Source: Sclerodactyla briareus (Eukaryota; Echinodermata; Holothuroidea; Dendrochirotida; Sclerodactylidae). Taken from it: 64,000 bases of DNA. Position numbers and translations under genes: made by a program. The notes beneath the pieces were generated by a model. The model saw only the letters and a program-made list of their open reading frames with translations. It did no database searches and had not been told where the DNA came from. The stretch covers positions 496,001 to 560,000 of the forward strand of contig JAODTK010003333.1 in the NCBI GenBank assembly GCA_026419785.1, read 5' to 3'. This document shows, piece after piece, positions 24,975 through 36,058 of the stretch (the first letter of the stretch is position 1; the number at the start of each line of letters is the position of its first letter).

Positions 24975-25525
24975 AGACTTCATGACAACGTACGTATGGC
25001 AAACACACTTGCTTGTGACCACTGTCGTGCTGGTAGTACCGTAGTACTAGTACGCAGCAGAAATACATTACTACTACATTCTTCCATACGTGTACGTACG
25101 TACGTATATATGTAAACAAGCCCAGCCCCACGAAACAGGTCGCTTGTGCAATTACCAGCCCTAACGTAACTGTGATTATTTTAGCAAGGAAAACGAAGCA
25201 AGGCACGATCTAAAATTAGTCGTAAAAACGACCAATCAATGCTAATCCTTCATGTATGATTGTTTCATCAACCAAATGTCTAATTAATCACGTTGTCATT
25301 CATTCAAAGAATTGTAGGCTAACGCAAATTATATGCAGTATCGCTGATCGACTATCGTAAATAAATCCACTCCTTAATCATAGAGTCTATGGGAAATGCT
25401 ACAGAAGTTAAGTGTGTGCGAGAGGGTCGTTGCCGTCGGTCCGTGGACTTGGTATCGTTGTGTGTAGCATGCAGTGGAAATTGGGAGCACATTGAATGCT
25501 CGTGAACAGCATAGGTGATTACCAC
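24975..25525 (+). repeat. Duplicated 0.5-kb unit, copy 1
   Basis: Aligns with 29460-29945 in the same orientation. Shared strings include ATGACAACnTACGTATGGCA, AACAGGTCGCTnGTGCAA, TCCTTAATCATAGAGTC and ATTGGGAGCACAnTGAATGC. It contains an (ACGT)n run at 25091-25107. Both copies are diverged. Confidence 0.8.
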
Positions 25526-26084
25526 GTGTTCCAAGCAGGGCTATGTTTAAAAGTATTGCACAGCATTGGCGAGAGTGAGTAGAATTCACATGCAACGTAC
25601 AGCTTGCAAGTTAAGGAGGTGAAGCGCGATGGTTACGAATAGGATGGGATATTCGGCAACTAATGCCAATGCACAGTTCGCAACACCGTGGGGCAGTTTT
25701 ATCAATTTAACCAGATGCAGATGAAGTTGAGATGTAAACGGGGGCGGATGGGAGTGGCAAAAAATACAAGTATGACAAGCCACTGGATTTTGGTAATTTC
25801 AATTAGTAGCGGGATTTGGTAGCCAATACCGGTGATTTCCGCCAGTACCGGTAATAGTAATTGTGCAATCCAACACCCTCTGACACCCCCCCCCCCCCCC
25901 AAAAAAAAAAGCCAAAGTTGTCAAATTGTGGACAGTGTAATCTTGGCAAAAACAGAAGCAAGATGCAAAGCATCCAGATCTGACATGTCTGGAATACGAA
26001 ACATCTGATGCAGGTGATTTGACTAAAATATGGTGTCGAACCTGCCGCTGGATAGCAAAATTGGTAGATGGAAAATAACTCCTG
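25526..26084. other. Unassigned DNA with C/A homopolymers
   Basis: A C14 run followed by A10 lies at about 25886-25910. Otherwise nothing recognised. A 154-codon minus-strand frame (25799-26263) crosses the homopolymers and the neighbouring hairpin repeat, so it is not considered coding. Confidence 0.5.
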
Positions 26085-26193
26085 GGGTAAGCAAACAATA
26101 AAGCCCCCTGGTCGCCAGGCAAAATTAACGTATACCAGGGGCTACTTTTTGGTAAAATAGCCCCTGGACTATGCTTGCTTATTTCGAACCCTG
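26085..26193 (-). repeat. Hairpin repeat starting CAGGGTTCGAAA
   Basis: On the minus strand it starts CAGGGTTCGAAATAAGCA and contains CCAGGGGCTA and TAGCCCCTGG in opposition, plus CCTGG/CCAGG pairs. The far end, TTATTGTTTGCTTACC, partly mirrors the TAAGCAAGCATAG near the start, so the unit can fold as nested stems. Confidence 0.6.
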
Positions 26194-27354
26194 TCTGGGC
26201 TTGATACATCTCGGTGTCCAGCGGAAATCGAAGCACGGCAAATCCTGTATTGTGATTGGTCAATGAAGATGCCTCTAGGCTCTACTTACTACTACCACAT
26301 GCCCCCAGTCTCTATGCACTCCTGGGCCCAACCCCGCTCATCACTTTGAGCTTAGAGTGGCACCCGAAATGAAGGTAGCCTAGGAGAAAACATTTTTTTA
26401 AAAATGAAAATTTGTTTTAACGGCAACTCGCGAAGGAAGTGAGTGAGAAATTACATAGATGCAGGGGGGCGAGGGCAAGATCCGAAAATTTTAGGTTGAA
26501 GCACCACCTCTGGGTTACAAAAATCGTGAATATGCCCAGTAATTGAAGCCATCAGGAACTTTGCCAGCTTGGAGATTCTTCATTAGGATGTAAAAAATAG
26601 AGCTTTTGTTGGGGACATTATGGGCTACCATAGGCTTATCAATCATGATGAAACATTGTGTGTAATCTAGCCCCTATGCGAGAAATGGATATTATCATTG
26701 AAAACATTGAAAAAAAAAAAAAAAGCAGAAGAGGGGAATTGGTCAAGATAATTTAGCCCAATGAAACTAAAAGCCTGAAAGGTTCTGACTGGAAATAATG
26801 AAACCCGCTAAGTGTACATGTAATTCTGCGGTCTGCTCAATCATGCCTAGGGAGACACTAACATAGGCAACGCCAACATGTGCAAACTCATTCATTGGGC
26901 ACGGGGTGTTAGCAGTCGATGGAAAGCAGTCACAGAAAGAATCACGATATTTGTGGGTGTAACGCCACCAAATCCTGATATTCGTTCTTGTTGTTCTACT
27001 TCATACAAAACTTGCAGAAATTCTTATTGAAATCTGATTTTTCCAAAATCTGGTTTTTGGCTCTATATGCATTCCATGGAGGCCTAGTGAAATATCATAA
27101 TTTTTTCTGGCTTGCTCCACTGACTTCTAACACAAAGTGCCCCTATGAAATGAGTTTCGCATATTGTCCATGGGTATATTGGCAGTGAATCGGGTGTCAT
27201 CCCTAAAGGTAACAGCATCTTTTTTTTTTCTAGACTGAACATCATTCAAATCACACAGAATTTGGCAGCATCATTTATTGGATCGAATTCTTCCTCATGC
27301 CACAATTTGCATTGTTTCCACAGAAAATATTACTGAGAATGGAATGCCTGAAGT
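26194..27354. other. Unassigned intergenic DNA
   Basis: No recognised gene or paired repeat. Confidence 0.45.
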
Positions 27355-27450
27355 CAGTGCTCGAAAATTATTTTGAATTTAGTAGCCCTTCGGGCTCCCA
27401 AGTGGCTGAATCTGGTAGCCCGAAAGGGCCTACTGGGTGTCCATATTAAC
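27355..27450 (+). repeat. Hairpin repeat starting CAGTGCTCGAAA
   Basis: Starts CAGTGCTCGAAAATTA and contains GTAGCCCTTCGGGCTCC and GGTAGCCCGAAAGGGCC, which pair within and between themselves. A related, inverted start (TTTTTCAAGCACTG with an upstream GGCTACC) lies at about 28617-28653. Confidence 0.55.
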
Positions 27451-28869
27451 CCGTGTTTGAAATGTTACTTTTATGCAAATACTAATGCTTTCTAAAAAAC
27501 GAATATGAAAATAATCAAACATAAACATCACAAAACTTTGCCTTTGTTTCATTTTTTAGCTTTGTGCATTTTTACCGCCTCCGGGGTTTATGGGTGATTG
27601 ACTGTGATTTGTCACTTAAATTTGACGATATTACAACTTTTATAGTGACTTCCGTCAACCCTAATCCGGGTATTGTACACTTGTACGAATGTTAAGTGTA
27701 CAGGGCTTTGCCTGTCTGAAATCTCGATCATTCCCTTGAGCCCCAGCTCTTCATCGTGCAATTCACTCTGCTGAGGCCTGCCTCTGCTGGTGCCAATTAC
27801 ACCAATTCTATCTCCTCGGATCCCTCCCCATCATCTCCGCAACGTTTCCTGCCTCGCGAGGAAAACTTCAGCAAAAACATTTTCAAAAATGTGGCGTAAT
27901 TAAATGACAGTTTGTAATACGTAAACCCGTATGTGGTTTCTCCAGGAAGGTGATACAGTCAATACCACACTCAATTACACAACAAAAGCCCCGTGCGTGG
28001 CCCACACACGTGCAGAGTGAACAGTGTTAATTAAATTATGATTCTGCATACAGACATACACACAAGACTGACCGTCGTAATTTCTGATTAGGCTAGTTTC
28101 ATTCTCACCGTGATTTCTGCTGGGCCAACCGGCCGACTGTACGTAGCCGGAACTGGCTGGGAATTGTGGTTCCATTTTTTTTTTTTTTTCAAACCATGAT
28201 TGAGGCAATTTGGTGATAGTACAACTACACAAAGTATATGGTTAGGAAGCCACACATTTTTTTCCTCTTAAATAGCTTGATTTTATGTGCATTAACCTTT
28301 CTGGAGTGATTTTTTGACTGTTCCTAATCATTGCATTTTGCGCTGCTGCGGATGGAGGCACCGTTGAATGGCATTATAGTACCTAACCGCGGCGAATCAG
28401 TGCGTAAGACGTATCGCGGTATTATTGGGATGATTCATTGATAATATTTTAAACTTTTGGGCGGTCAATCCGATTTTTGGAGAAAAGTGTAAAATATCTG
28501 ACACTTTTATCGCAATTTGGGCAAGCGAAATTGTATTGTTGATTGTGCTAATTGATTATGTGTTGGGCTGTTGGCTATATAATATGGGCTCTGTAATACT
28601 GTACATGAAGAGGAAGCCCCGGCTACCAGCGCATAGGATTTTTCAAGCACTGCCTGAAGTCAGTCACTATTTCACAGTCAGCAACTCAAGAATAATGAGA
28701 GTTATATTGAGTCAATCACTGTGGTGAATTGTGCAATCTGCTGCTAAACATGAGAACAAAAGTTGACAACATGAAAATATGTCTGATGAAATTTGATCTT
28801 TTGGCATGTGAATTGAAGAGAAGAATCAGAGAAATGATCTGTCATTTGATAGCTATTGAAAAAGGTGTG
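27451..28869. other. Unassigned DNA with one partial hairpin-repeat end
   Basis: Apart from the inverted partial hairpin-repeat start at about 28617-28653 and a T15-like run near 28176-28190, nothing was recognised. Confidence 0.45.
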
Positions 28870-29115
28870 TCAATCAGTCTGATCCAGATTTTCCTCAAAT
28901 TTGGATAAAAATTGTAAATTTGCATTCTCGAGTGAGAGGGTAGACATTTTTTCCAAAAATGCACTAGGCTTGATGAATATTGATACATTGTTTACATTTA
29001 ATTCATTGCACGCACTGCTAATATCTATTTCACCTGAACTGTTCGACTCCGATAACGTGCCCGATAACAATCGACTCGGGATATCGCTACTTACTAACAG
29101 TACATAACAAAGCAA
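28870..29115 (-). CDS. Candidate coding exon, unknown protein
   Basis: On the minus strand, CAAAACATTTCAG is followed at once by an 81-codon open frame in phase 0 that ends at a TGA. The peptide includes IPSRLLSGTLSESNSSGE and SAFLEKMSTLSLENANL and is rich in Ser, Leu, Asn and Glu, typical of a soluble or disordered protein region. No domain is recognised, no initiator context was found and no neighbouring exon was identified. The opposite strand is also open for 68 codons here, which weakens the case. Confidence 0.25.
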   Translation of the reverse strand: MLCYVLLVSSDIPSRLLSGTLSESNSSGEIDISSACNELNVNNVSIFIKPSAFLEKMSTLSLENANLQFLSKFEENLDQTD

Positions 29116-29459
29116 CTGAAATGTTTTGTGAACGGTATGTCTCGGGGTACTGTAAAATTTGAATAGGGTTACATGGTACCAACAATTCCTGGAACTGGTG
29201 CTATACCAATGCCCCAGTAATTATATACCGGCACCCTAGTGATTTTTATACTATTGTACACGGCTACTTGAAACTCACTGTATGAGAGTTCAATTTCCAC
29301 AATGTCCTTCTTTCATTCACTTTTTTTTCATTTAATAAGATTACTGAAGATTTTTTTTTATATATTGTGTGTATTGAATGTTTTATTATGCATTGATTAT
29401 TTGAAGAGTATTTGCAGTTGTTTATGATTGTTGTCAACTCTGTCAAGTTTTAAGGCAAA
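29116..29459. other. Unassigned AT-rich DNA
   Basis: No recognised feature. Confidence 0.45.
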
Positions 29460-29945
29460 CAATGCAATGACAACATACGTATGGCAAACAGCACATGCAA
29501 GCAACCACTGTCATGCAGTGGTACGCAGGCAGAAATGCATTTACAAAAATTACAACATACGTACATTCAGCCCGCACAAACAGGTCGCTAGTGCAACTAC
29601 TAGTAGTAGTAGCAGCCATGGTCTAAAAATAGCTGTAAATAACACAAAATCATTGCTAAACCTATATGTATAATTGTTTATTCACCAAAAATCAATGTTC
29701 ATCCATTCATAGTGTAGGCCCACACGAAATATATTGCAGAATTATTTTATCACAGATCGAGGATCATGAATGATTTAAGTCCTTAATCATAGAGTCAATA
29801 GATAATTCGTCATTTACTCTCCTTAACTACAGGTGTACTGTAAATAGTCTGTTTTTGTCAGTTTGTACAAAGTCAATGGGGTGGCCCAACTGGTAGATAT
29901 TGGAGTGACCGACTTGATAGTGGAATTGGGAGCACACTGAATGCT
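29460..29945 (+). repeat. Duplicated 0.5-kb unit, copy 2
   Basis: Partner of 24975-25525 in the same orientation, somewhat shorter. It ends at ATTGGGAGCACACTGAATGC, where the LINE remnant begins on the other strand. A (TAG)n-like stretch sits near 29598-29611. Confidence 0.8.
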
Positions 29946-29959
29946 AGGTGCTAAGCAGC

Positions 29960-31330
29960 AACATACACACTTGGAGAGTCCTTCTTCTTGGTATCATGAG
30001 TTGGTTGATGAATCCTCAGTGCATTCGAGAGAAGCGTGTGCCCTGTTGTACGGATAGTTCTTCCAGGTAAGCCCATATTATGGGGAATTTTGAATGTGAG
30101 GGGGGGATTTTTATTTGATGCGTTGCTGAATAGGCAGCCAATGTAATTCATAGGAGTAATATTCTTTGTTTGAGGAACCAGTTGAGCAGCATAATTTGGG
30201 ACCAGTTGGAGTTTCTGGATTTGACATGAGGGAAGGCCAAATAGCAAACCCTTAGTTTTAGGTTTTCCAGTTTATGGCTGGTCAATATAACAATTTTGAC
30301 AATTTTCTCAAAGTGCAAAAGGTTCAGACTTTCATATGTTCATGTTGGTGACATGATTTGACATGGCATTAGCGTCATTAATGTAACACCCATATCACAA
30401 GCACTGTTAGAGAGAGCAATGCTGACATCACCGATCTGAATACCACAGTGGGAGGCAGGAGATTTAGCACCAAAGTAAAGTGACTGACTTTGGTCTTAGC
30501 GTCGTTCAGGGCAAGCATATCATCGCGTATCATTAACGGATTTCATCAATGCATCGTTCCATTTCACCAATTGGGGTGGTAGTCCCTCTCTTGAAGTTGA
30601 CATTGAGCTCAGTGTCATCAGCATATAACGTTTAATTTGGCTTGTGGTGAAGTATGATGTGTCAAGAGGAGTTTCGTATAGGCTAACAGGACTGGTCGAA
30701 ATACCGAGCCCTGTCGGATGCCACAATCGAGCACAACAGCTCCCAACATGGTTAACTCGATGGTCACCTGTTGTGTTCTGCCCAAAAGTTAAGATCTGAA
30801 CCAGTCAAAGGCAAACCGATGCTGCAGCCTGTGTAGAAGATATTGTGGTCAGTGGTATCAATTCAAAAGAAGCGCTTAGGTCCAACAAAATTAGAATGAC
30901 ATCATTGTGCTTATCAAGAACACTTAGTAGATCATCATTGACTCTGAATCAAGCAATCTCAGTACTAAGGCCTTCCTGATAAGCTGACTGACACTTTGCA
31001 AAAAATATATATATATAAATTTTTATTGTCTCAGGTACAAGTTTATCTGACCAAGCAAGACTTCTCAATACTGTAAGTTTTCAAACATAAGGTTGGTTAG
31101 AAATCGGCCTGCAGTTTTCAAGAAGGTTGGCGTCTAAACCCTACTTCTTCAAGAGTGGACGGATGATAGCATGTTTGCAGGGATCAGGAAATGTACTTGA
31201 TTTCAATGATTATTTAACTGATAGCTTAAACAGCACGTTCGGGAAGGGGTCAAGCGAACAAGGTTTTGGCAGACAGAGCTTGATAAGATCTGAACAGAAC
31301 TCACAAGTGACGGGTTCAAAAGAGGCAAAC
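29960..31330 (-). mobile_element. CR1/L2-like LINE remnant, minus strand
   Basis: Reading the minus strand from about 31330 to 29990, translated pieces in changing frames follow the order of a CR1/L2-type reverse transcriptase. They run from a CDPLPN-type segment, through the fingers and palm motifs, to the C-terminal region after the active site. Only the 3' half of the element is present; no endonuclease was seen. Its 3' end abuts the duplicated unit ending at 29945. Small A- or T-rich simple repeats (for example (AT)n at 31003-31015) lie inside. Confidence 0.85.
29985..31265 (-). pseudogene. Decayed LINE reverse transcriptase
   Basis: The product would be the RNA-dependent DNA polymerase that copies LINE RNA at a nicked target. 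Visible in order on the minus strand are AIIRPLLKK (about 31139-31168), a NCRPISN block (31095-31118), ILLDLSASFE (30860-30890), RQGSVFRPVLL (30690-30724), the catalytic YADD within YADDTELNVNFKRG (30585-30628), and LLFGLPSCQIQKLQLV (30195-30247). The C-terminal part continues to about 29990. These match the CR1/L2 group (compare the family patterns RPLLKK, NYRPVSN, LLDLSAAFD, PQGSVLGP and YADDTQL). At least five frame changes or stops separate the blocks, so it cannot be expressed. The exact clade is not resolved. Confidence 0.85.
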
Positions 31331-32394
31331 TATACCCGAGTTGACTGCAGATGGTCTCTGTGGGGGGCGGGTTGGCAGAGAGACTTCCTCCTATTCTTGA
31401 TAGGCCTAGGTCTTGGCTAGCCTATTTGTAAGTTTTGTACTACGGCGAATTGACTTCAGTCTTCTCTCTTCAGCGAGTCTGGAAGCACCTTCACTGTTCG
31501 AAAAACCTTACATATTGAATTTAGATAGTAAAAAATAAAGAATGCCATGTAGAATAAAATTTCGCCCTGTAAAATTTGAAAACATCACTAGGCCTATATT
31601 ATATACACAATCTCACTACACATACATACATTTATATATTTCTGCACTGATTTCCAGTCTGATGGTGGCCATGAACACCAGGGAAGACTTAACTTCTCTT
31701 CTTGAATAGTGCCCAGACGCTAATGCGGCAGGGGTGAGAAATTCCAGCTCCCAGGACCGCTCTTTAACGGAGTAAAGTTGGTATCATTGCCGGCAGTCTA
31801 ATGTTCCTGCCACCTCATTGCTAAAATAGTTCTTGGTTCGCCCTTATCTAAGGAAAGGCGAAAAGGTTGCCAGCCCAGGAAACAGTAATTTCATATTTGA
31901 CAGAGATATCATAACCTTTGTGGTAGTCAAAGGAACATAATTATTACTAGTGTGTGGTCTACAGTGTAATCTATTATAGGGAGTGAAGAGCCGCCAACTA
32001 GAGTCAGCTAAAGTTTTTGTTATCTTGATCTCGATGGGAGTACTGCACACTCTATTGAATGCCCTGGCATGCACATTGGAGTATAGATCAGCAACTGGCC
32101 AACGTCTTAGTTGGACTAGGTTATCACTAATATATATTTTGTTCTTGATCTGGATTGAAGCATACGATTATGGGGAAGCCAATTACAACAGTTCTTGTTA
32201 CTAACATATCGTCTGCAGGACATAGCTTGACAAGTTCCTGAATTTTGGGACTCTCGGTTGCCAATCATTTCTCCCATTATGCACCTCAAATTTATTGATT
32301 GAATTGATTCTTGCCAAGTTTCAAGATAAAGACAACATTCTGCAATATAAGTTACAAAACTCGGAGCCAAAAGACTTGTCAAACTGACACTTTG
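31331..32394. other. Unassigned intergenic DNA
   Basis: Possibly further repeat sequence (a GAACACCAGGGAAGACTT segment near 31671 looks repeat-like), but no partner is present in the window. Confidence 0.4.
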
Positions 32395-32530
32395 CCTGGA
32401 AAATGAGAAGGACGGTTGGGGTGGCCAGCCCGGATTTGTGTAATTGCCTGATACTTGTCAGCGTAGTGGGGGTGCAGGGTTGCCGATAGGGGTGGGTATT
32501 CGTAGTTCACAAATCCACAAAACCAGTTCT
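32395..32530 (-). repeat. CCAGCCCGGA repeat family, copy 1
   Basis: Contains GAGAAGGACGGTTGGGGTGG followed by CCAGCCCGGA, and ends GTATTCGTAGTTCACAAATC. The same pattern appears at 57496-57620 in the same orientation and at 49735-49832 and 51575-51676 in the opposite one. Orientation is arbitrary; here minus means opposite to the 51.6-kb copy. Confidence 0.75.
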
Positions 32531-33489
32531 GGTTCGTGGATTATCATGCAGTGTTAACATACATATCATTTGGTATTGATCCTTTTAGTATTAAGCTTGC
32601 ATACAACATGCATCCAGTCCTGCATCTTTAGACTGCCCGAACATGTGAACACATGAAGCCTAATATCAGGGCTTATCAGAGTGTACAAATGATCTCTCAA
32701 CCAAGAATGCTGCACTTCATAAAGGTCATTAGGCCAAGTAAAAAAAAAAATAGTTTCTCGTCCTAAGTTCGCTGAAAGTTTGGGCATGAGGGCCTTTTTT
32801 CTTTTTTCTTTTTTGCTCTCAGACAGTCCAGAATACCCATATTTAGTACTGTATTCAGCGGGACAGACAAGCATTGTCTGGAATTGAGCATGAGGCTTCT
32901 TTTTTTTTTTTTTTCCTGAGGTTATACCCCCTAGTGGCCACAAAACCATCCCAAAATGTTCCTTCCATAGTTTGCATGGCATCAGTAGTAAGCTTTCCTT
33001 TAAACCATATTTGGAAGAAGTTATCAAGTGAAGTTGTCAAAAAAAAAAGAAATTTGACAATTATCTAAAAAGCGTGCGGGCGGGGATTAGAAACTGCTTT
33101 TTTTTTTTTTTCACTTGGCCTTATATACACTTGGGGCAATTGAAGGTTGGAAACTGTCATACTTAGCAATAATATACTGTTGTAGGCCCACAGTGCTAAA
33201 TTTGTTCAGTGTCTTTATTTTGTATGTGACCCTACCCCTACCCCAAGGTTATTTTTTCTTGTAGTTTTCATGCTCTTCCACATGTTGCACTTACGCTCTA
33301 GTGAAAACCTGGTATTTATTGCCTGGTAAAAAGTAAAACTAACCAATCCTGATTTCGAGAAGGGTGACTAAAATAGGACTTGCTGCCTGAAAATATATAT
33401 AGGCATGGTGTGTTATGGAAATTTTATCAACTTGCCCTACCACGAATATCATGAATTCACTCAATCACTTAATGCTTCCTCCATTTGCT
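32531..33489. other. Unassigned DNA with A/T homopolymers
   Basis: Several A or T runs (32740, 32899, 33040, 33099). Frames containing Lys or Phe runs are produced by these. No gene recognised. Confidence 0.45.
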
Positions 33490-33765
33490 GCTGTGTGCCA
33501 CTCAGCCAGTCATGTGCCATTAAAAGAAGAGTATACATATAGTTTGTTTGAATGAGCAACTTAATACCAGGCATGTGCCATAAAAATAGATACTGTTTGT
33601 CTGAGTGAACAACTAATTAATCAGGCATATGCATAAAAATACAAGAAATCTATAAACTGTTTGTTGAGGAGAGCGACATACGTGCATGTGCCATACAGGA
33701 ATATATACATATAAACAGAAATATACTGTTTGTATATGAATGAGCCACTCGCCAGACATGACCTG
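33490..33765 (+). repeat. Minisatellite with CATGTGCCATAAAAATA units
   Basis: Four to five degenerate units of about 55-75 bp, each with a CATGTGCCAT-like start (33511, 33572, 33627 as CATATGCAT, 33684) and an ACTGTTTGT...GAATGAGC segment. Confidence 0.75.
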
Positions 33766-34429
33766 CGTTTATGGATATGATATGGGATCAGCGCAACATA
33801 CACACCTAGGCACTTACATTGCGGGCACGGTATAGCGTCCCCCATGCGCCTCAAGTATGTGTGTAATTTGGCTTCCTCGTGATGCAGGGGGGGCAACACT
33901 CACTGAAGATGCTTTTGTTACATTTATTGTGACACTGTATGGGAGCTACAGGGCAGTGATGGTATCTCTCAGTGTGACAGAGGCTAACGACTTCCAGCTA
34001 GGCAAACAAGATAGTCTCATGCCCTCTCCAGTTAATATAATAGTTCCGTGATCGGAATAGAGAAAATAGTCCAGTGCAACACATATCCAATGCATTTTAG
34101 TTGACTCTTAGTGATGGATAATTTTGCATGGCAGATTGCACAGAAAAGAATCACTTGATCAGTAATCAGCGTGCTGTCAAAGGAGACGTGATTTTGTATA
34201 CAGTATAGCAGTGGGCGTGGCCTTAACTATCCGTCTCCTCGGACTGTTAGCTCCATTAGATGATTTACTGGTGTCACATGACTTGCTAGCAGCCAATCAG
34301 GCCTTTCATAGAAGGCTTATAACCTAATATCTGGTATCATCACTCACTCATTGGATCACATGCCTAACCATACCTAGACGCATCCACCATTCCACCTGCC
34401 GATTCCAAGACACCAGGTTTTTCGGCAAG
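33766..34429. other. Unassigned DNA
   Basis: A GTGGGCGTGGCC GC-box-like string near 34212 and AGCCAATCAGG (CCAAT-type) near 34292 lie 80 bp apart. This could be a small promoter, but no transcript start or exon is visible nearby. Confidence 0.35.
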
Positions 34430-34485
34430 CGGACCAGGCCGGAATTGGCTCTTCTATCCCAATCGTTGATGTGATATGGCGGGCA

Positions 34486-34625
34486 TCCCAAAGTCAGTCC
34501 AAACCCACACAGTTCACACAGGGCACCAGTGTGGAATTTTCTGCGGGGAAAACTGCCATATGTCAAAGAAGAGCAGTTGGCAGTTGGAATCAGGCAGCTA
34601 ACCTTCACCACACCCGCCTATGTTA
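34486..34625 (+). repeat. Duplicated segment left of the SINE
   Basis: Contains GTTCACACAG, CAAAGAAGAGCAGTTGGCAG and GAATCAGGCAGCTAACCTT, which recur in the same order at 35228-35345. The two copies flank the SINE at 34780-35122. Confidence 0.65.
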
Positions 34626-34779
34626 CACGGTCCTGCCAATTTTAACCAAGGATGCAGCAAGTGAGATAGTAAGAGAGGAATCTAACTGCCGTCTCAGCCC
34701 AACAGTGAGTGTCCAAGCCTCACTAGAAATATAGCGACCGAAGCCAAATAGAGTCAAGAACATGGACTTTGCTCAGATA

Positions 34780-35122
34780 TCGCGTACGGCACAGTTGGTA
34801 GAGCGTCGGCCTTTCATTCGATAGACCGGGGTTTTTGGGTGTCCTGTCGGTCCACATACCAAGAATTTAAAAATTGTATGTAATTGTTGCCTTCCCGCTG
34901 GATGCTCAGCACAAGGGATTGGAGCAGAACAACGAGGGGTAGGCAATTTGCAAGTTCCACCCCCACATTAAGGTACTGCCAAAGAGGCATTGCCTCATTC
35001 CGTGTACCTGGTGAGGGATTAGCAGCTAACAATAGGTGCACTATCCAGGTTTGCATCATTCTGGGGCCTGATGGATTCGATACCTCTGCTTGTCAAGGAT
35101 CCATAAAAAAATTAAAAAAAGA
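34780..35122 (+). mobile_element. tRNA-derived SINE, plus strand
   Basis: GGCACAGTTGGTAGAGCGTC matches a tRNA A box. The anticodon-arm-like region follows, then GATAGACCGGGGTTTTTGGG where the B box is expected (degenerate). A body of about 270 bp ends in an A-rich tail, CCATAAAAAAATTAAAAAAAG. The head differs from that of the 7-kb SINE, so this is a different family. Confidence 0.7.
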
Positions 35123-35208
35123 CACCACTAATCACTAACAGTCAACTAAATCGCACCCATTGAAAAAGTGCGTTGGGTGCCTCTCTGATACACCAACGTC
35201 CAAAAGAA

Positions 35209-35345
35209 ACTGCTCAACCCCACCGGATCCTGTTCACACAGACCAGGTGTGTGGGATCGCCCACGGGGGCTGCCAACGTCAAAAGAAAGAGCAGTTGACG
35301 GTTGTGGAATCAGGCAGCAACCTTTACCATCCCGACCTGCAATAC
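35209..35345 (+). repeat. Duplicated segment right of the SINE
   Basis: Contains GTTCACACAGACCAGGTGTG, AGAAAGAGCAGTTGACGG and GGAATCAGGCAGCAACCTTT, matching 34486-34625. Confidence 0.65.
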
Positions 35346-35389
35346 ATGATCTGCCGATGGTTAGATGTATATTTGTTAAAGTACAATGG

Positions 35390-35890
35390 TCATGAAACAT
35401 AACTTCTGCCATTTTGGTGTCTTTATATCCCTATATTTGGGGAAAAACGGACCCTCAGAAAAATTTCAGCCGATTCGGTGTGAAAAGGATACAAACTTGC
35501 TATGCACAGTGGACACAGTGATCTGTGTAATGGAATTCAATCAAAAACATGTATTTGGACCAACATAGTGAAAAGAGAACGAACAATGGGATCTGATTGA
35601 AACCTTACCAAATTTGTTCACAAGATATGAAAGAATAATTTCATCACTTTCATTTAAGAAGAATTTAAACTGATATTTGTTTGCTATAATGGTGCAAAAC
35701 ATCAGCATTCACTGTGTAAAGTAAAGGGTGACCTTTGCATTGTTACTATGGTGACCCTTCAGTTAGGGTGAAATTCGTTCGAGTAAAATGAAGTAAACTC
35801 AACAAGGAAACATGATAGAACGCCAAAATCCGGTTGTGGGGTTTTGACATGTCTGTCTCATCTGTGTTAGTTTAAAAGATATATGTTACC
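35390..35890 (+). repeat. Dispersed repeat shared with 59.0 kb
   Basis: Matches 58985-59340 in the same orientation. Shared strings include ATGGGATCnGA, GTTCACAAnATATnAAAGAATAAT, ATTCACTGTGTnnnG and TTGTGGGGTTTnnATATGTC-like ends. Confidence 0.7.
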
Positions 35891-35936
35891 ATGACTATTG
35901 TACTTTAAGTAACACAATTCTTCATTGTTCAAACAG

Positions 35937-36058
35937 ACGAGAGAGATCTAAGAAGCAAGGTGAAGCTGTTGAACGATCACTTGCTGCAGGTTGATTTGGT
36001 CTGGAGCGACAGCGAAGAGATGACAGTGCTTTGAAATCAAGTGCGCATGATGAAGAAG
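35937..36058 (+). CDS. Candidate internal exon, unknown protein
   Basis: Bounded by an acceptor-like TTCTTCATTGTTCAAACAG and a donor-like GAAG/GTAGGT. If one base (G) comes from an upstream exon, the segment reads DERDLRSKVKLLNDHLLQV then DLVWSDSEEMTVL, an acidic, helix-prone peptide. A TGA follows before the donor, so the piece is either the last coding exon, carries an indel, or is not coding. No domain was recognised. It lies about 45 bp after the dispersed repeat that ends near 35890. Confidence 0.25.

Noticed and set aside
24664-25206. 180-codon minus-strand frame
   Set aside because: Its first part lies in the duplicated 0.5-kb unit, whose other copy does not keep the frame; no domain or start context.
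25799-26263. 154-codon minus-strand frame
   Set aside because: Crosses C14/A10 homopolymers and a foldback repeat.
33490-33765. CRISPR-like spaced repeats
   Set aside because: Units are degenerate and contiguous without constant repeats and unique spacers; this is a eukaryotic minisatellite.
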